A stretch of DNA of 7,648 bases from Thermoplasmatales archaeon UBA447 (GTDB taxonomy: Archaea > Thermoplasmatota > Thermoplasmata > Thermoplasmatales > Thermoplasmataceae). Both the position numbers and the translations under genes were made by a program. The notes below the pieces were generated by a model. It was not told the DNA's origin, ran no database searches, and saw only the letters and a program-made list of their open reading frames with translations. The DNA is taken from positions 1 to 7,648 of the forward strand of contig DARE01000028.1 in assembly GCA_002503205.1 (NCBI GenBank), written 5' to 3'. Below are positions 1 through 6,789 of the stretch, piece by piece. Each line of letters begins with the position of its first letter. Position 1 is the first letter of the stretch.

Positions 1-70
1 TCGAACCGGCGAACCCCTACGGGAATGGACCCTGAATCCATCGCCTTTAACCTAGCTCGACAACCTCCGC
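1..70 (-). tRNA. tRNA-Leu (CAG), 3' end cut off by the window edge
   Basis: Read on the minus strand, the gene begins GCGGAGG (acceptor 5' strand, + positions 64-70). The D arm has the usual GG and A-rich loop. The anticodon arm is ATGGA-TTCAGGG-TCCAT, with CAG at + 32-34, so it decodes CUG leucine codons. A long variable arm (TCCCGTAGGGG) marks a type II tRNA, which fits leucine. The T arm starts CCGG-TTCGA at the window edge; the rest of that arm and the acceptor 3' strand, about 18 nt, lie outside. No intron is seen in the part present. The 3' end points away from nagA. Confidence 0.93.
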
Positions 71-94
71 AGGTAAAAGTGAGATTAAACCAGA

Positions 95-106
95 GTATAT
101 TAAAAA
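95..106 (-). promoter_or_regulatory. TATA-like box for tRNA-Leu
   Basis: On the minus strand TTTTTTAATATA lies about 25-30 bp before the tRNA 5' end at 70. This is the expected spacing of an archaeal TATA element. It is supported by position and AT-richness only. Confidence 0.4.
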
Positions 107-174
107 ATCGAGCCATGTGCCATTTTCCTCAAATTTAAAACGTAATAATCCCATACTTAAATTGTGTTGTTTCT

Positions 175-180
175 AAAAAA
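175..180 (-). terminator. T-tract just after nagA
   Basis: Six consecutive T on the minus strand begin 5 nt past the nagA stop codon. Archaeal RNA polymerase often terminates at T-rich tracts without a hairpin, and no clear stem-loop precedes this one. The assignment rests on position. Confidence 0.35.
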
Positions 181-185
181 CCAGG

Positions 186-1328
186 TCAATCTAAGAAGTT
201 TCCCCCGATTATTGTCTTAATAACATTTAACTTCCGATCCAATATGTTAATATCCGCGATTTTTCCAGCGGCAATGTCACCTCGGTCATTCAATCCCATA
301 AGGGATGCTGGATTAGTCGATAGGGCTTTTATGCAATCGCATAAACTGACACCTTCTCCACAGAGGTTCATAAATGCCTGCTCAAGTGTCAAAACACTGC
401 CTGCAATGGTTCTGGTTCCTTTAATCCACACGACCCCATCATGCATCTCAATTTCAACTCCTCCCAAACTTGAATTCTCTTCTTCTGTTCCTCCAATAGA
501 GAGAGAATCAGTAACCGCTATTATGTGATCCCATCCTCTCATTTTGGATACTATCTCGATTGCATGTTTAGAGACATGATGAAAGTCAGATATGATCTCC
601 AGGAAAGCATTTTGAGAAAGCAGGCCTGCTCCAACCATGCCCGGCTCCCTATGGTCCAACTTCGTCATAGCATTATAAAAATGGGTCATAAGTCTCACTC
701 CAGAAGCTAAGGATAATGAGGCAGTAGCGAAATCTGCATTTGAATGGCCCACAGAAACCATTGTTCCGGCTGACTGGAATCTCGACATAGCCTCATTAAA
801 TAGATTTAGTTCTGGTGCCATATCTACAATTTTGAGAGCATTATTAGAACTCACAATTATTTCATTTACTTCATCCATTGAGATTTTTCTGACAAATTCA
901 GGGTTATGCGCTCCCCTCTTTTCCATACTTATAAAAGGTCCCTCGCTCCTTGCACCAATAATCCTGGATTCCGAAGATTTTCTTGATCTCATTAACCTAT
1001 CTATTTTTTTGATGAAATTTATAAGTTGATCCTTAGGGAGTGATACGCAAGTAGGGATGAAGGAGGTAACACCTTTCCTAGCAATTGCAGATGCCCATTT
1101 CCTAATATCTGTTTCATTTGATGATACGGCATCAATACCAAAATAACCATGTGTGTGGATGTCGATAAAGCCAGGGACGACAACTTGGTTTGAATAGTCT
1201 ATTATTCTGTCAAAGTAAGGCTCCTTAGAAATACCAGTGATAGTTTCCCCAGATACATTAACAAAAGCATCCTCTATGACGCCAGAAGAAGTTACCACTT
1301 TATTTGCCGATAAACTAAACGAATTCAT
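186..1328 (-). CDS. nagA: N-acetylglucosamine-6-phosphate deacetylase (NagA)
   Basis: This amidohydrolase would remove acetate from GlcNAc-6-phosphate to give glucosamine-6-phosphate in the cytoplasm. At 380 aa it has the full family length. Family motifs are intact and in order: PGFIDIHTHG with the HxH pair at H58/H60, SEGPF with metal ligand E129, KRGAHNPEF (137-145), GHSNA with H195, THFYNAM with H216, HREPGMVGA (226-234), and catalytic Asp D274 in VTDS. The C-terminal segment AGSVLTLEQA followed by LSTNPA..G......GDIAAGKIADI is typical. The ATG at 1326-1328 places HTHG at the usual distance. A GGAG sits only 1 nt before the ATG, probably too close to act as a ribosome site. A TATA-like box about 33 bp upstream suggests a very short leader. 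The gene is divergent from glmD, whose product takes the next step. Family assignment is firm; the in vivo substrate is inferred. Confidence 0.95.
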   Translation of the reverse strand: MNSFSLSANKVVTSSGVIEDAFVNVSGETITGISKEPYFDRIIDYSNQVVVPGFIDIHTHGYFGIDAVSSNETDIRKWASAIARKGVTSFIPTCVSLPKDQLINFIKKIDRLMRSRKSSESRIIGARSEGPFISMEKRGAHNPEFVRKISMDEVNEIIVSSNNALKIVDMAPELNLFNEAMSRFQSAGTMVSVGHSNADFATASLSLASGVRLMTHFYNAMTKLDHREPGMVGAGLLSQNAFLEIISDFHHVSKHAIEIVSKMRGWDHIIAVTDSLSIGGTEEENSSLGGVEIEMHDGVVWIKGTRTIAGSVLTLEQAFMNLCGEGVSLCDCIKALSTNPASLMGLNDRGDIAAGKIADINILDRKLNVIKTIIGGNFLD

Positions 1329-1359
1329 GCTCCTTAAAGAAGTGTTATGATGAATTCGT
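1319..1359. repeat. Perfect 10-bp inverted repeat over the nagA start, candidate operator
   Basis: ACGAATTCAT at 1319-1328 and ATGAATTCGT at 1350-1359 are exact reverse complements separated by 21 bp, with half-site centres 31 bp apart (about three helical turns). One half covers the nagA start codon; the other touches its TATA-like box. This layout suits a repressor of the amino-sugar genes, but no regulator gene is visible nearby. Confidence 0.45.
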
Positions 1360-1365
1360 ATTAAA
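1358..1365 (-). promoter_or_regulatory. TATA-like box for nagA
   Basis: TTTAATAC on the minus strand is centred about 33 bp upstream of the nagA ATG, implying a leader of only a few nucleotides. It borders the right arm of the 10-bp inverted repeat. Confidence 0.4.
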
Positions 1366-1394
1366 GCGCTTCATGATCACAGAACGTAATGAAA

Positions 1395-1403
1395 GGTTTA
1401 TAC
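1395..1403 (+). promoter_or_regulatory. TATA-like box for glmD
   Basis: GGTTTATAC is centred 26-27 bp before the ATG at 1426, which puts the expected transcript start on the start codon itself. A purine-rich stretch (GAAAG) just upstream could be the TFB-recognition element. There is no ribosome-binding sequence in front of the ATG, in keeping with a leaderless mRNA. Confidence 0.5.
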
Positions 1404-1425
1404 TCGCACGAACCATATTTAAAAA

Positions 1426-2409
1426 ATGACAATAATGATGGATGAAATCCGGGAGGAACCCCGGTCACTTTCACAAACGATCTCGCATAATAAAGATAAA
1501 GCCAAAGTGATCGCTGAAATACTGAGAGATTCCTCAATGGTATACGTAACAGGAAGTGGTACTAGCTACTATGCTTCTGTCTTTCTCTCTACTCTCCTTT
1601 TGAAGAGTGGAGTCCCAACATTTCCTATACAGGCCTCCGATCTTAATGGTGCTGTATTTTCCGATAGATTTTCCAGTCCGGTAAACATAATATTCAGTCA
1701 GTCAGGGGAAAACATTGATGCACTTTCAAGCATGAATTTCTCGAAATCAAAAAATATCAGAACTATCGGGATAACCAATAACCCAGAAAGTACTCTAGCC
1801 AGAAACTCACATGTTTCAATTGTTACTATGGCGGGGAATGAACTATCTGTGGCTGCAACTAAAAGCCATACCGTTCAGCTTGCCATATCTATCTTGATAT
1901 ATGATGCCATGAACTCACACTTGCTGGATAAAGTAATTTCCAATGCCTCAAGCCTTGTGGAAAGAGTGATCTTGAACGATTCAATTGTAAAGAATTTGGG
2001 AAACAAACTAAAGGATCACGTAGTTTTTCTTGGTGCTGGTTTGTATTATCCATTAGCCATGGAGGGGGCGCTAAAATTCAAGGAAACATCTGGCTCTTAC
2101 GCTGAAGCATACTCTACTAGGGAATATTTGCATGGCCCCATTCACACGCTCGATGACCAAACCTCAGTTATTCTTCTTAGAACGAACGAAAACAACGATA
2201 ATTCAGTAATAAAAAAAATAAGTGAAATTGGCGGAAAGGCGATTACAATAGGTCCTTACGATTCTGATATAACAGTTCCACAAACAGATAGTATTATCCT
2301 TGCATTGGAATATTTATCGGTAATTCAAATGCTGGCTAACTACAGGGCACAGTTTAAAGGAGAAGACACTGATCATCCAAGGTTTCTATCCAAGGTTGTC
2401 AGAGAATAA
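1426..2409 (+). CDS. glmD: SIS-family glucosamine-6-phosphate deaminase (archaeal GlmD type)
   Basis: The protein resembles the isomerase half of GlmS without its glutaminase domain, and at 327 aa it fits stand-alone archaeal GlmD. The expected reaction is glucosamine-6-P to fructose-6-P plus ammonia. Two SIS domains are visible. The first has GSGTSYYA (43-50), SQSGENIDAL (91-100) and ELSVAATKSHTVQL (139-152). The second has MEGALKFKETS, AEAYSTREYLHGP and the C-terminal tail HPRFLSKVVRE. Catalytic residues of E. coli GlmS (E488, H504, K603) align with E220, H236 and K323. The N-terminus retains the EIREEPRSL helix. ATG 1426 is chosen because a TATA box lies 26-27 bp upstream; Met4 and Met5 are alternatives. 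Its divergent partner nagA makes the substrate, which favours deaminase over a synthetic role. A sugar-phosphate isomerase of another specificity is the main alternative. Confidence 0.88.
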   Translation: MTIMMDEIREEPRSLSQTISHNKDKAKVIAEILRDSSMVYVTGSGTSYYASVFLSTLLLKSGVPTFPIQASDLNGAVFSDRFSSPVNIIFSQSGENIDALSSMNFSKSKNIRTIGITNNPESTLARNSHVSIVTMAGNELSVAATKSHTVQLAISILIYDAMNSHLLDKVISNASSLVERVILNDSIVKNLGNKLKDHVVFLGAGLYYPLAMEGALKFKETSGSYAEAYSTREYLHGPIHTLDDQTSVILLRTNENNDNSVIKKISEIGGKAITIGPYDSDITVPQTDSIILALEYLSVIQMLANYRAQFKGEDTDHPRFLSKVVRE

Positions 2410-2675
2410 CCATTTTCTTTTTCAAGTTCCGCACTGGATAAATGAAGTGCCACTTACATAAAACAATGTTTAATCTTTAATATTGCCTGCATGCCTGGCC
2501 TTGGACTATATTTGGCTCCCCTTGAAAAGAGAAACAAATTGCAATGCTAAATTTTAAGACTTATGAGCAGCTATGCAAACCATCAGTTTAGGCTTGGATT
2601 TGCACGTCAAGCCTGAATGGGTCGAAGAAAAGTAGAGTAAATGAAAAGATTACTGTCATTTAGAAAAAACAATGC
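2410..2675. other. Intergenic region between two converging genes; no supported gene
   Basis: The 266 bp separate the 3' ends of glmD and the oxidoreductase remnant. A six-T run on the minus strand at 2664-2669, just past the oxidoreductase stop, may end its transcript. A 7-bp inverted repeat (AGGCTTG at 2590-2596, CAAGCCT at 2608-2614) could form a weak hairpin. The only short open frame, at 2573-2635, codes for 20 residues and has no support. Nothing else is recognisable. Confidence 0.5.
2412..2424 (+). terminator. T-rich tract after glmD
   Basis: ATTTTCTTTTTC follows the glmD stop codon within a few bases. It is a plausible archaeal T-tract terminator without a hairpin. Confidence 0.35.
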
Positions 2676-3530
2676 CTATCTTTCTATTTTCACTTTTTTC
2701 TTTTCCCTGGCGGACCTGTATGCTGCAAGTATGACCATCAGTTCACTGTACCCGTCATCAAGAGTTGCTAACATTGAATGTTTTGCGTTACTTCCATTCT
2801 TGATGAGGGCCAAGAAATCCAAGATCATGTTAAAGTCCATGTCTGTGTCGTATCCAACATACTCATGAGTTTTCTTTGACTTTATGGAATACCGATCGAA
2901 CTTGTTTCCCAAGAAATCATAGTATGCGCTTAAATCTGTCCCTTCCACATTTAAAGTGACATCTCCCCATGTGGGAAAATAATCGCCCCTGGAATAAGAA
3001 GGATCTAAAAATGCGATAACACCGTTATCCATCTCCATAGAAAGAAGTGCAGAATCTTCTATTTCCAAACCGTTAAAGCGATTGGAAGTGACAGCGTATA
3101 CATTAGAGATTTCATGGCCAGTAGCCCATCTGATCAGATCAATAACATGTGGTCCGTGATCCATTATTGCCCCACCCCCTGAGAGGGCGAGTGATCGAAA
3201 CCATCCTCCTGGAAGTGTGCCATGGTTGGTGCCACTCAATGAGACAATATCACCGAAGACAGAGGACTTAACCATTTCCTTTAACATAACCGCCTGTCTT
3301 GTAAATCTTACAGGCAGAGACATATGAAGAGAAGAGCCTGTGTCTTTTATGATCCTCAATATACTATCGCCATCGCCCTTGGTGGTCGCAAGAGGTTTCT
3401 CACACAATATGGGGATATTGTATCCGGAGCATTCCCTGATATATCTGATATGCTCAGCGTTTGCTGCACATATGATTGCCCCGTCAGCTCCTCTAAGGGC
3501 ATCGCCTATGTTGTCGTGAAAATTTATTTT
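2676..3530 (-). pseudogene. Gfo/Idh/MocA-family oxidoreductase missing its N-terminus
   Basis: Members of this family are NAD(P)-dependent dehydrogenases acting on sugars or related polyols. The minus-strand frame holds the catalytic CEKPLATT motif, the linker and the C-terminal domain with GGGAIMDHGPHVIDL, a family hallmark. From the first usable start (TTG at 3405-3407, just before CEKP) only 243 residues would be made. The same frame continues upstream with clear family sequence (NIGDALRGADGAIICAANAEHI) until a TGA at 3531-3533. In total 284 residues remain, and roughly 50-60, including the GxGxxG NAD-binding loop, are missing. There is no ATG in the retained 5' part. The frame downstream is undamaged, so the loss looks recent. 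The break lies next to the restriction gene promoter, which suggests island insertion or a deletion. Substrate is unknown; nearness to nagA/glmD hints at amino-sugar or sugar metabolism, but only weakly. Confidence 0.85.
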
Positions 3531-3549
3531 TCATGCCTTAAACGGTGAA

Positions 3550-3560
3550 TTTTTATTTTA
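3550..3560 (+). promoter_or_regulatory. TATA-like box for the restriction endonuclease gene
   Basis: TTTTTATTTTA is centred 25 bp before the ATG at 3580. This predicts a leaderless transcript, and no ribosome-binding sequence is present. It lies within 20 bp of the point where the oxidoreductase homology ends. Confidence 0.5.
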
Positions 3561-3579
3561 ATCAAATGATCACCTTCTC

Positions 3580-4146
3580 ATGATGAAAATCAGCAATGAT
3601 GAGATACAAAACATTTTGGTGGGAGGAAAAGGAGAGTTCCCTAAGTATGTGACGCAAATTATAAATCTCGTGAATCAGAACGCACAAGCGACAAGACCTA
3701 ATGTAGTAGGTCAATTGTCAGATTTGATACAACAGTGTCCTTGTAGAAACTTCGAGGAATGGAAGAATTGGTATACTTCAAAATATCCAAATGCTATTGA
3801 CACTGCAACTGATAAGATCATTGAGAAAATGAAAGACATGCAAAACGCGGTACAGTTAATTGACAGAGAAACTGTGAGAAGTTGGGTGGAGGACTTGGTC
3901 ATTGTCAAAACATACGTGGGTCTCCGATTTCAAGGTGCAATCATAAAGAAAATTGCAGAAAGAGAAGGGAAGACCTATAGATTGGCAACCCCGGAAGAGG
4001 AATCCAAAGGCATAGATGGCTATATTGGTTCTGAGCCCATATCTATAAAGCCTGATACGTATAGGACAAAAAACATGCTTCATGAAAAGATTAAAGTCAG
4101 AATTATCTATTATTCAAAGGAAAAAGATGGTATTCGAATCGAATAA
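3580..4146 (+). CDS. MjaI-family type II restriction endonuclease (predicted CTAG)
   Basis: The protein would cut unmethylated DNA at the site protected by the neighbouring methyltransferase. At 188 aa it is close to full length for the MjaI family. I recognise the family from its N-terminal block (FPKYVTQIINLVNQNAQATR, residues 20-39), followed by VVGQLSDLIQ, an EEWKNWY segment, and the central WVEDLVIVKTYVGLRFQGAI (102-121). A likely PD-(D/E)xK-type active site is GIDGYIG...ISIKPDTY, with D146 and K157; the usual acidic residue before K is Ser155, so the exact catalytic set is uncertain. The MjaI specificity CTAG is family knowledge, not shown here. The gene converges on the methyltransferase with 21 bp between stops. 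Start: ATG 3580 or the next codon, ATG 3583; the TATA spacing fits either. Confidence 0.85.
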   Translation: MMKISNDEIQNILVGGKGEFPKYVTQIINLVNQNAQATRPNVVGQLSDLIQQCPCRNFEEWKNWYTSKYPNAIDTATDKIIEKMKDMQNAVQLIDRETVRSWVEDLVIVKTYVGLRFQGAIIKKIAEREGKTYRLATPEEESKGIDGYIGSEPISIKPDTYRTKNMLHEKIKVRIIYYSKEKDGIRIE

Positions 4147-4167
4147 GGAGTCTTATCCGGTGAAACT

Positions 4168-5403
4168 CTAAGACGAATGAGCGATCTCTTCAAAAGTATC
4201 TTTGTACATAAACTTATAATCGCTTGCTAAAGCGAATTTCTGTTTGATCAATTCTTTGTTTATGAAGATCTTATTCTTGAGATAAACATAGGCAGATATA
4301 GTATTCCCAGCGGGCATCTCATTATTCTCGAATTTGAGGAAAACCTGTTTACCCCTTACAAAATCGTTAAGATAGCCTAATGCACCCTTATTATCGATTA
4401 TCTGAATACCGTGTAATTTGAGCAGTAATCCAGTGTCGAGTCTTAATGTAGAGCAATCCACGATCTCCATGACTTTATAGAGTCTCTCGTTTTCAAATCT
4501 AAAGTATTTGGGATCAATAATTGGTTTTGCATCCTGAATGGAGGGGAAATAATCTATATCATCGATAGTTGCTTTTTCAGCTCTTTTCATTACTTCATAG
4601 TCCACTGAATACTTGTTTAGTGATTCGGTTGCACCAACTTTCTTAGTAATCGTTTGGAGAAAACTCTGATTTATTTCGTACCCAATTGCGTTGCGTTCGT
4701 TTTCAAGAGCAACTTTCATAGTTGTCCCACTCCCAAGAAATGGGTCGAGAACTGTGTCCCCGACAAAAGAAAACATTCTTACCAACCGCCTTGGCAGTTC
4801 CTCGGGGAACATAGCTTCATGCTCAATTTGCCGTTCCCCCACGAAATTCCAGTGACTGGAAAAGTACTCTTTCCACTCCTCTTTCGATAGCTTAGATCTT
4901 TCTTTGATCGTCGGATCAACGTAGTTTTTTCCCAACTTCTTGAAAATTAAGATGAATTCATAGTCAATTTCAATTATCCCATTTCTTGGATATGGAAAAG
5001 AGCCCATCACACTTGCTCCTCCGGTAGTGTTCATGGTTGTCTTTTTTTGCCATATAATGGAACCCATATAGTCAAAGCCTATCTGTTCACATTGGCTAAT
5101 AAATTCGGAGTGCAGAGGTACAATCTTATATCTGCCATATATGATGCTTCTAAGAAATTGATCACCGATGTTGATGCATAATCTCGAACCTGGTCTGAGA
5201 ACCCTATAAACTTCTTTCCATACTCGGAAGATGTCAGACAGATATTCGTGCAGCGTTTGGTTAAATCCTATTTGATTTTCCGCACTATAGTCTTTTATGT
5301 GCCAATATGGTGGAGAAGTCACTGTTAAATCAACACTCTCATCTTTAAGTTCGGTGAGTTTTCTGCTATCTCCAATTATAATCTTCGCATAGTTCTTATA
5401 CAT
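4168..5403 (-). CDS. N4-cytosine DNA methyltransferase with C-terminal SNase-like domain
   Basis: This is the modification partner of the R-M system and should methylate cytosine N4 in the site cut by the adjacent enzyme. Motif IV, TSPPYW (29-34), precedes motif I, DPFLGSGTT (220-228): the beta-class order, with SPPY typical of N4-cytosine enzymes. Motif-like VLRPGSRLCINIGD (68-81) lies between. After the catalytic domain, residues about 305-405 look like a staphylococcal-nuclease OB-fold: VMEIVDCSTLRLDTG, KLHGIQIID, FVRGKQVFLKF and AYVYLKNKIFINKELI follow its strand pattern. The nuclease residues are not kept (DGDT is DCST; the Arg/Asp after the Gly-Ile and the later Arg are missing), so I infer a DNA- or protein-binding role. 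The gene starts 26 bp after the recombinase stop and may be cotranscribed. It could also use its own weak box (about 5427-5435). GGG lies a few bases before the ATG. Confidence 0.9.
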   Translation of the reverse strand: MYKNYAKIIIGDSRKLTELKDESVDLTVTSPPYWHIKDYSAENQIGFNQTLHEYLSDIFRVWKEVYRVLRPGSRLCINIGDQFLRSIIYGRYKIVPLHSEFISQCEQIGFDYMGSIIWQKKTTMNTTGGASVMGSFPYPRNGIIEIDYEFILIFKKLGKNYVDPTIKERSKLSKEEWKEYFSSHWNFVGERQIEHEAMFPEELPRRLVRMFSFVGDTVLDPFLGSGTTMKVALENERNAIGYEINQSFLQTITKKVGATESLNKYSVDYEVMKRAEKATIDDIDYFPSIQDAKPIIDPKYFRFENERLYKVMEIVDCSTLRLDTGLLLKLHGIQIIDNKGALGYLNDFVRGKQVFLKFENNEMPAGNTISAYVYLKNKIFINKELIKQKFALASDYKFMYKDTFEEIAHSS

Positions 5404-5429
5404 ATCATGCCCTTTATCCTAAAGTGTCT

Positions 5430-6665
5430 TTAAGATATTGTCTTTTTCATTAGCCACATGCCTGACCCGATTTGCTGGCATTCATAACCTTGTGTAACGA
5501 GTTCAAGTATTTCTTTTTCTGATGAGACAATTTTTGCATCAAACTTGGCGGGATGCGTGAGCGTTAATTCTCCTATTCTTTCCTCAAGTTCCTCAATTTT
5601 CGACTGCAACCCTTCGATTTTTGAGAGATCATATTCCTGTTTTAGCGAAATCGGGTTAAGGTGTTGTTGTCTGTCAGCGTATATTTTTCTTAGTTCTTCT
5701 ACTCTTCTTGTCCAGTATACCCTATCAATATCACTAACTGCATGGCCAACGAAGAAGTCTACTATTTTATCCTGGACCCCATGATTTGTCATCTGTGTTA
5801 TGAAAAACTTCCGAAACGAGTGCGCTCTCAGTATGCCATATGGCCACGTTCCATTGAGCCCGGCTCGATGTGCAACCGATTTCAGCATCTTGTTAATCTT
5901 GTCATCTCCTATGGCAACTGTGCCTCTGTTCGTCCTGCTTGCAAACAGAGGTGATTGGAATGTGAGATTTTCTCCTAACTGTTTACGGTATTCAAGGTAT
6001 GCTTTCAATATCTGTACGCCATCACTGGCCAAGAATGTTATTCTCTCGCCAATGCTCTCTCTGTCCTTCTCAGGCAAGTACCTGATCGCAAGTGGTACAT
6101 TGCCCAAATCAAGTTCTCTCCGTATATCTCCAATCTTGAGGCTTAGCGCATCGCTTATCCTCATACCTGATTGTGCAAGGAATATTATCCTGAATTTCTC
6201 CTCAATGTTGCTTATATCCAAGATCTTTCGCAATTCTTCAAGAGTGGGGACGAGATCTTTCTTGATGCTCACGTAAGCGTTGTGGTAGTTCTTTACATTG
6301 ATCATCGCTCCCTTACCAAGCACGGCAGTGAAGAATCCTCTTATCGAACCATCCATTGCATTGATTGTTTTAGGCGCATATTTCTCCTTTTCTAGATAGA
6401 TTCTAAAATCAAGTATAAGATCACGTATGCCAGTTCTGTGATTATGATCATTATTCTTGATTTCGCTATCTCTCATCTCTATCAATTCTATAGGATTCTT
6501 TCCCGAAAACTCACAAAATCTCTGGAGAGCACTAAGGTACATCGGTTTTGTTTTTGCAGATACTGTTCGCAGCCATGTTTGAACTTCTGAATATCCTTCT
6601 ATCGCACTATTTTTATTCTTCTTTTTATTTACTTCCTTGTGGGGTGTTTCTTTCACAGGTTTCAC
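5430..6665 (-). CDS. Tyrosine recombinase / integrase of archaeal type
   Basis: The protein would cut and rejoin DNA at short sites through a 3'-phosphotyrosine link, and is the likely mover of this island. A SAM-like core-binding domain spans about 25-120. The catalytic domain has SGMRISDALSLK (R169), a beta-hairpin Lys candidate near K200, HSFR (H282, R285), GHAVSDIDRVYW with H308 and nucleophile Y317. All key residues are present. About 94 residues follow the tyrosine: a coiled-coil stretch (about 345-368) and a small C-terminal unit ending GYECQQIGSGMWLMKK, resembling tails seen in other archaeal integrases. The listed start is GTG at 6663-6665, but a strong AGGTGA ribosome site overlaps it and lies 5 nt before a second in-frame GTG (Val4, 6654-6656). 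I favour that second start. The N-terminus is lysine-rich. The methyltransferase follows immediately. Confidence 0.92.
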   Translation of the reverse strand: MKPVKETPHKEVNKKKNKNSAIEGYSEVQTWLRTVSAKTKPMYLSALQRFCEFSGKNPIELIEMRDSEIKNNDHNHRTGIRDLILDFRIYLEKEKYAPKTINAMDGSIRGFFTAVLGKGAMINVKNYHNAYVSIKKDLVPTLEELRKILDISNIEEKFRIIFLAQSGMRISDALSLKIGDIRRELDLGNVPLAIRYLPEKDRESIGERITFLASDGVQILKAYLEYRKQLGENLTFQSPLFASRTNRGTVAIGDDKINKMLKSVAHRAGLNGTWPYGILRAHSFRKFFITQMTNHGVQDKIVDFFVGHAVSDIDRVYWTRRVEELRKIYADRQQHLNPISLKQEYDLSKIEGLQSKIEELEERIGELTLTHPAKFDAKIVSSEKEILELVTQGYECQQIGSGMWLMKKTIS

Positions 6666-6673
6666 CTCTCAGA

Positions 6674-6703
6674 CGGTAAGCTTGCTTTGGTCGGCACTTA
6701 CCG
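6674..6703. repeat. 7-bp inverted repeat in the integrase leader
   Basis: CGGTAAG (6674-6680) and CTTACCG (6697-6703) are exact reverse complements around a 16-nt loop. They sit between the predicted integrase promoter and its ribosome-binding site, so the mRNA leader could fold here and limit translation. On the plus strand the hairpin is followed by CCTTTTT, but no gene reads into it from that side. It might also be a recombinase arm site. Confidence 0.4.
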
Positions 6704-6717
6704 CCTTTTTGATAGGA

Positions 6718-6744
6718 ATACCCTATCGTAATACTATAGGGTAT
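6718..6744. promoter_or_regulatory. 9-bp inverted repeat, candidate operator in the int/RHH divergent promoter
   Basis: ATACCCTAT (6718-6726) and ATAGGGTAT (6736-6744) are perfect reverse complements with a 9-bp spacer. The right arm runs into the TATA region used in both directions. Part of it recurs: AATACTATAGGGTA (6730-6743) matches AATACTTTGGGGTA (6754-6767) at 12 of 14 positions, 24 bp away. Spaced direct and inverted half-sites are typical of ribbon-helix-helix repressor operators, and such a gene starts at 6790. Confidence 0.55.
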
Positions 6745-6756
6745 AAATGTATAAAT
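6741..6756. promoter_or_regulatory. Tandem TATA element (GTATAAAT twice) serving divergent genes
   Basis: GTATAAAT occurs twice in tandem, at 6741-6748 and 6749-6756. On the plus strand the second copy lies about 38 bp before the RHH start codon, giving a leader of about a dozen bases. On the minus strand TTTATAC would drive the recombinase with a leader of roughly 60 nt. The two candidate operator repeats flank it. Confidence 0.5.
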
Positions 6757-6789
6757 ACTTTGGGGTAATGTAGAGTATTGTGTGGTAAT

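Noticed and set aside
2590..2614. 7-bp inverted repeat as a factor-independent terminator
   Set aside because: The loop is 11 nt and no T-run follows on either strand, so it is noted only as a weak hairpin.
2573..2635. 20-codon open frame on the plus strand in the glmD/oxidoreductase gap (product begins MQTISLGLDLH)
   Set aside because: Too short to judge, no ribosome site or TATA box at a useful spacing, and only a passing likeness to the start of some transposases.
3324..3548. 74-codon plus-strand frame
   Set aside because: Antisense to conserved oxidoreductase sequence (the EKP motif region), so it is a shadow.
3520..3580. Direct repeat of the right-hand tRNA 3' end as a left attachment site
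   Set aside because: Compared by eye with GAAAGAGCCGCCGCTGGG; no match is present at the left island border.
5800..6276. 158-codon plus-strand frame
   Set aside because: Lies wholly inside the integrase gene on the other strand. The integrase has all catalytic residues, while this frame shows no recognisable domain.
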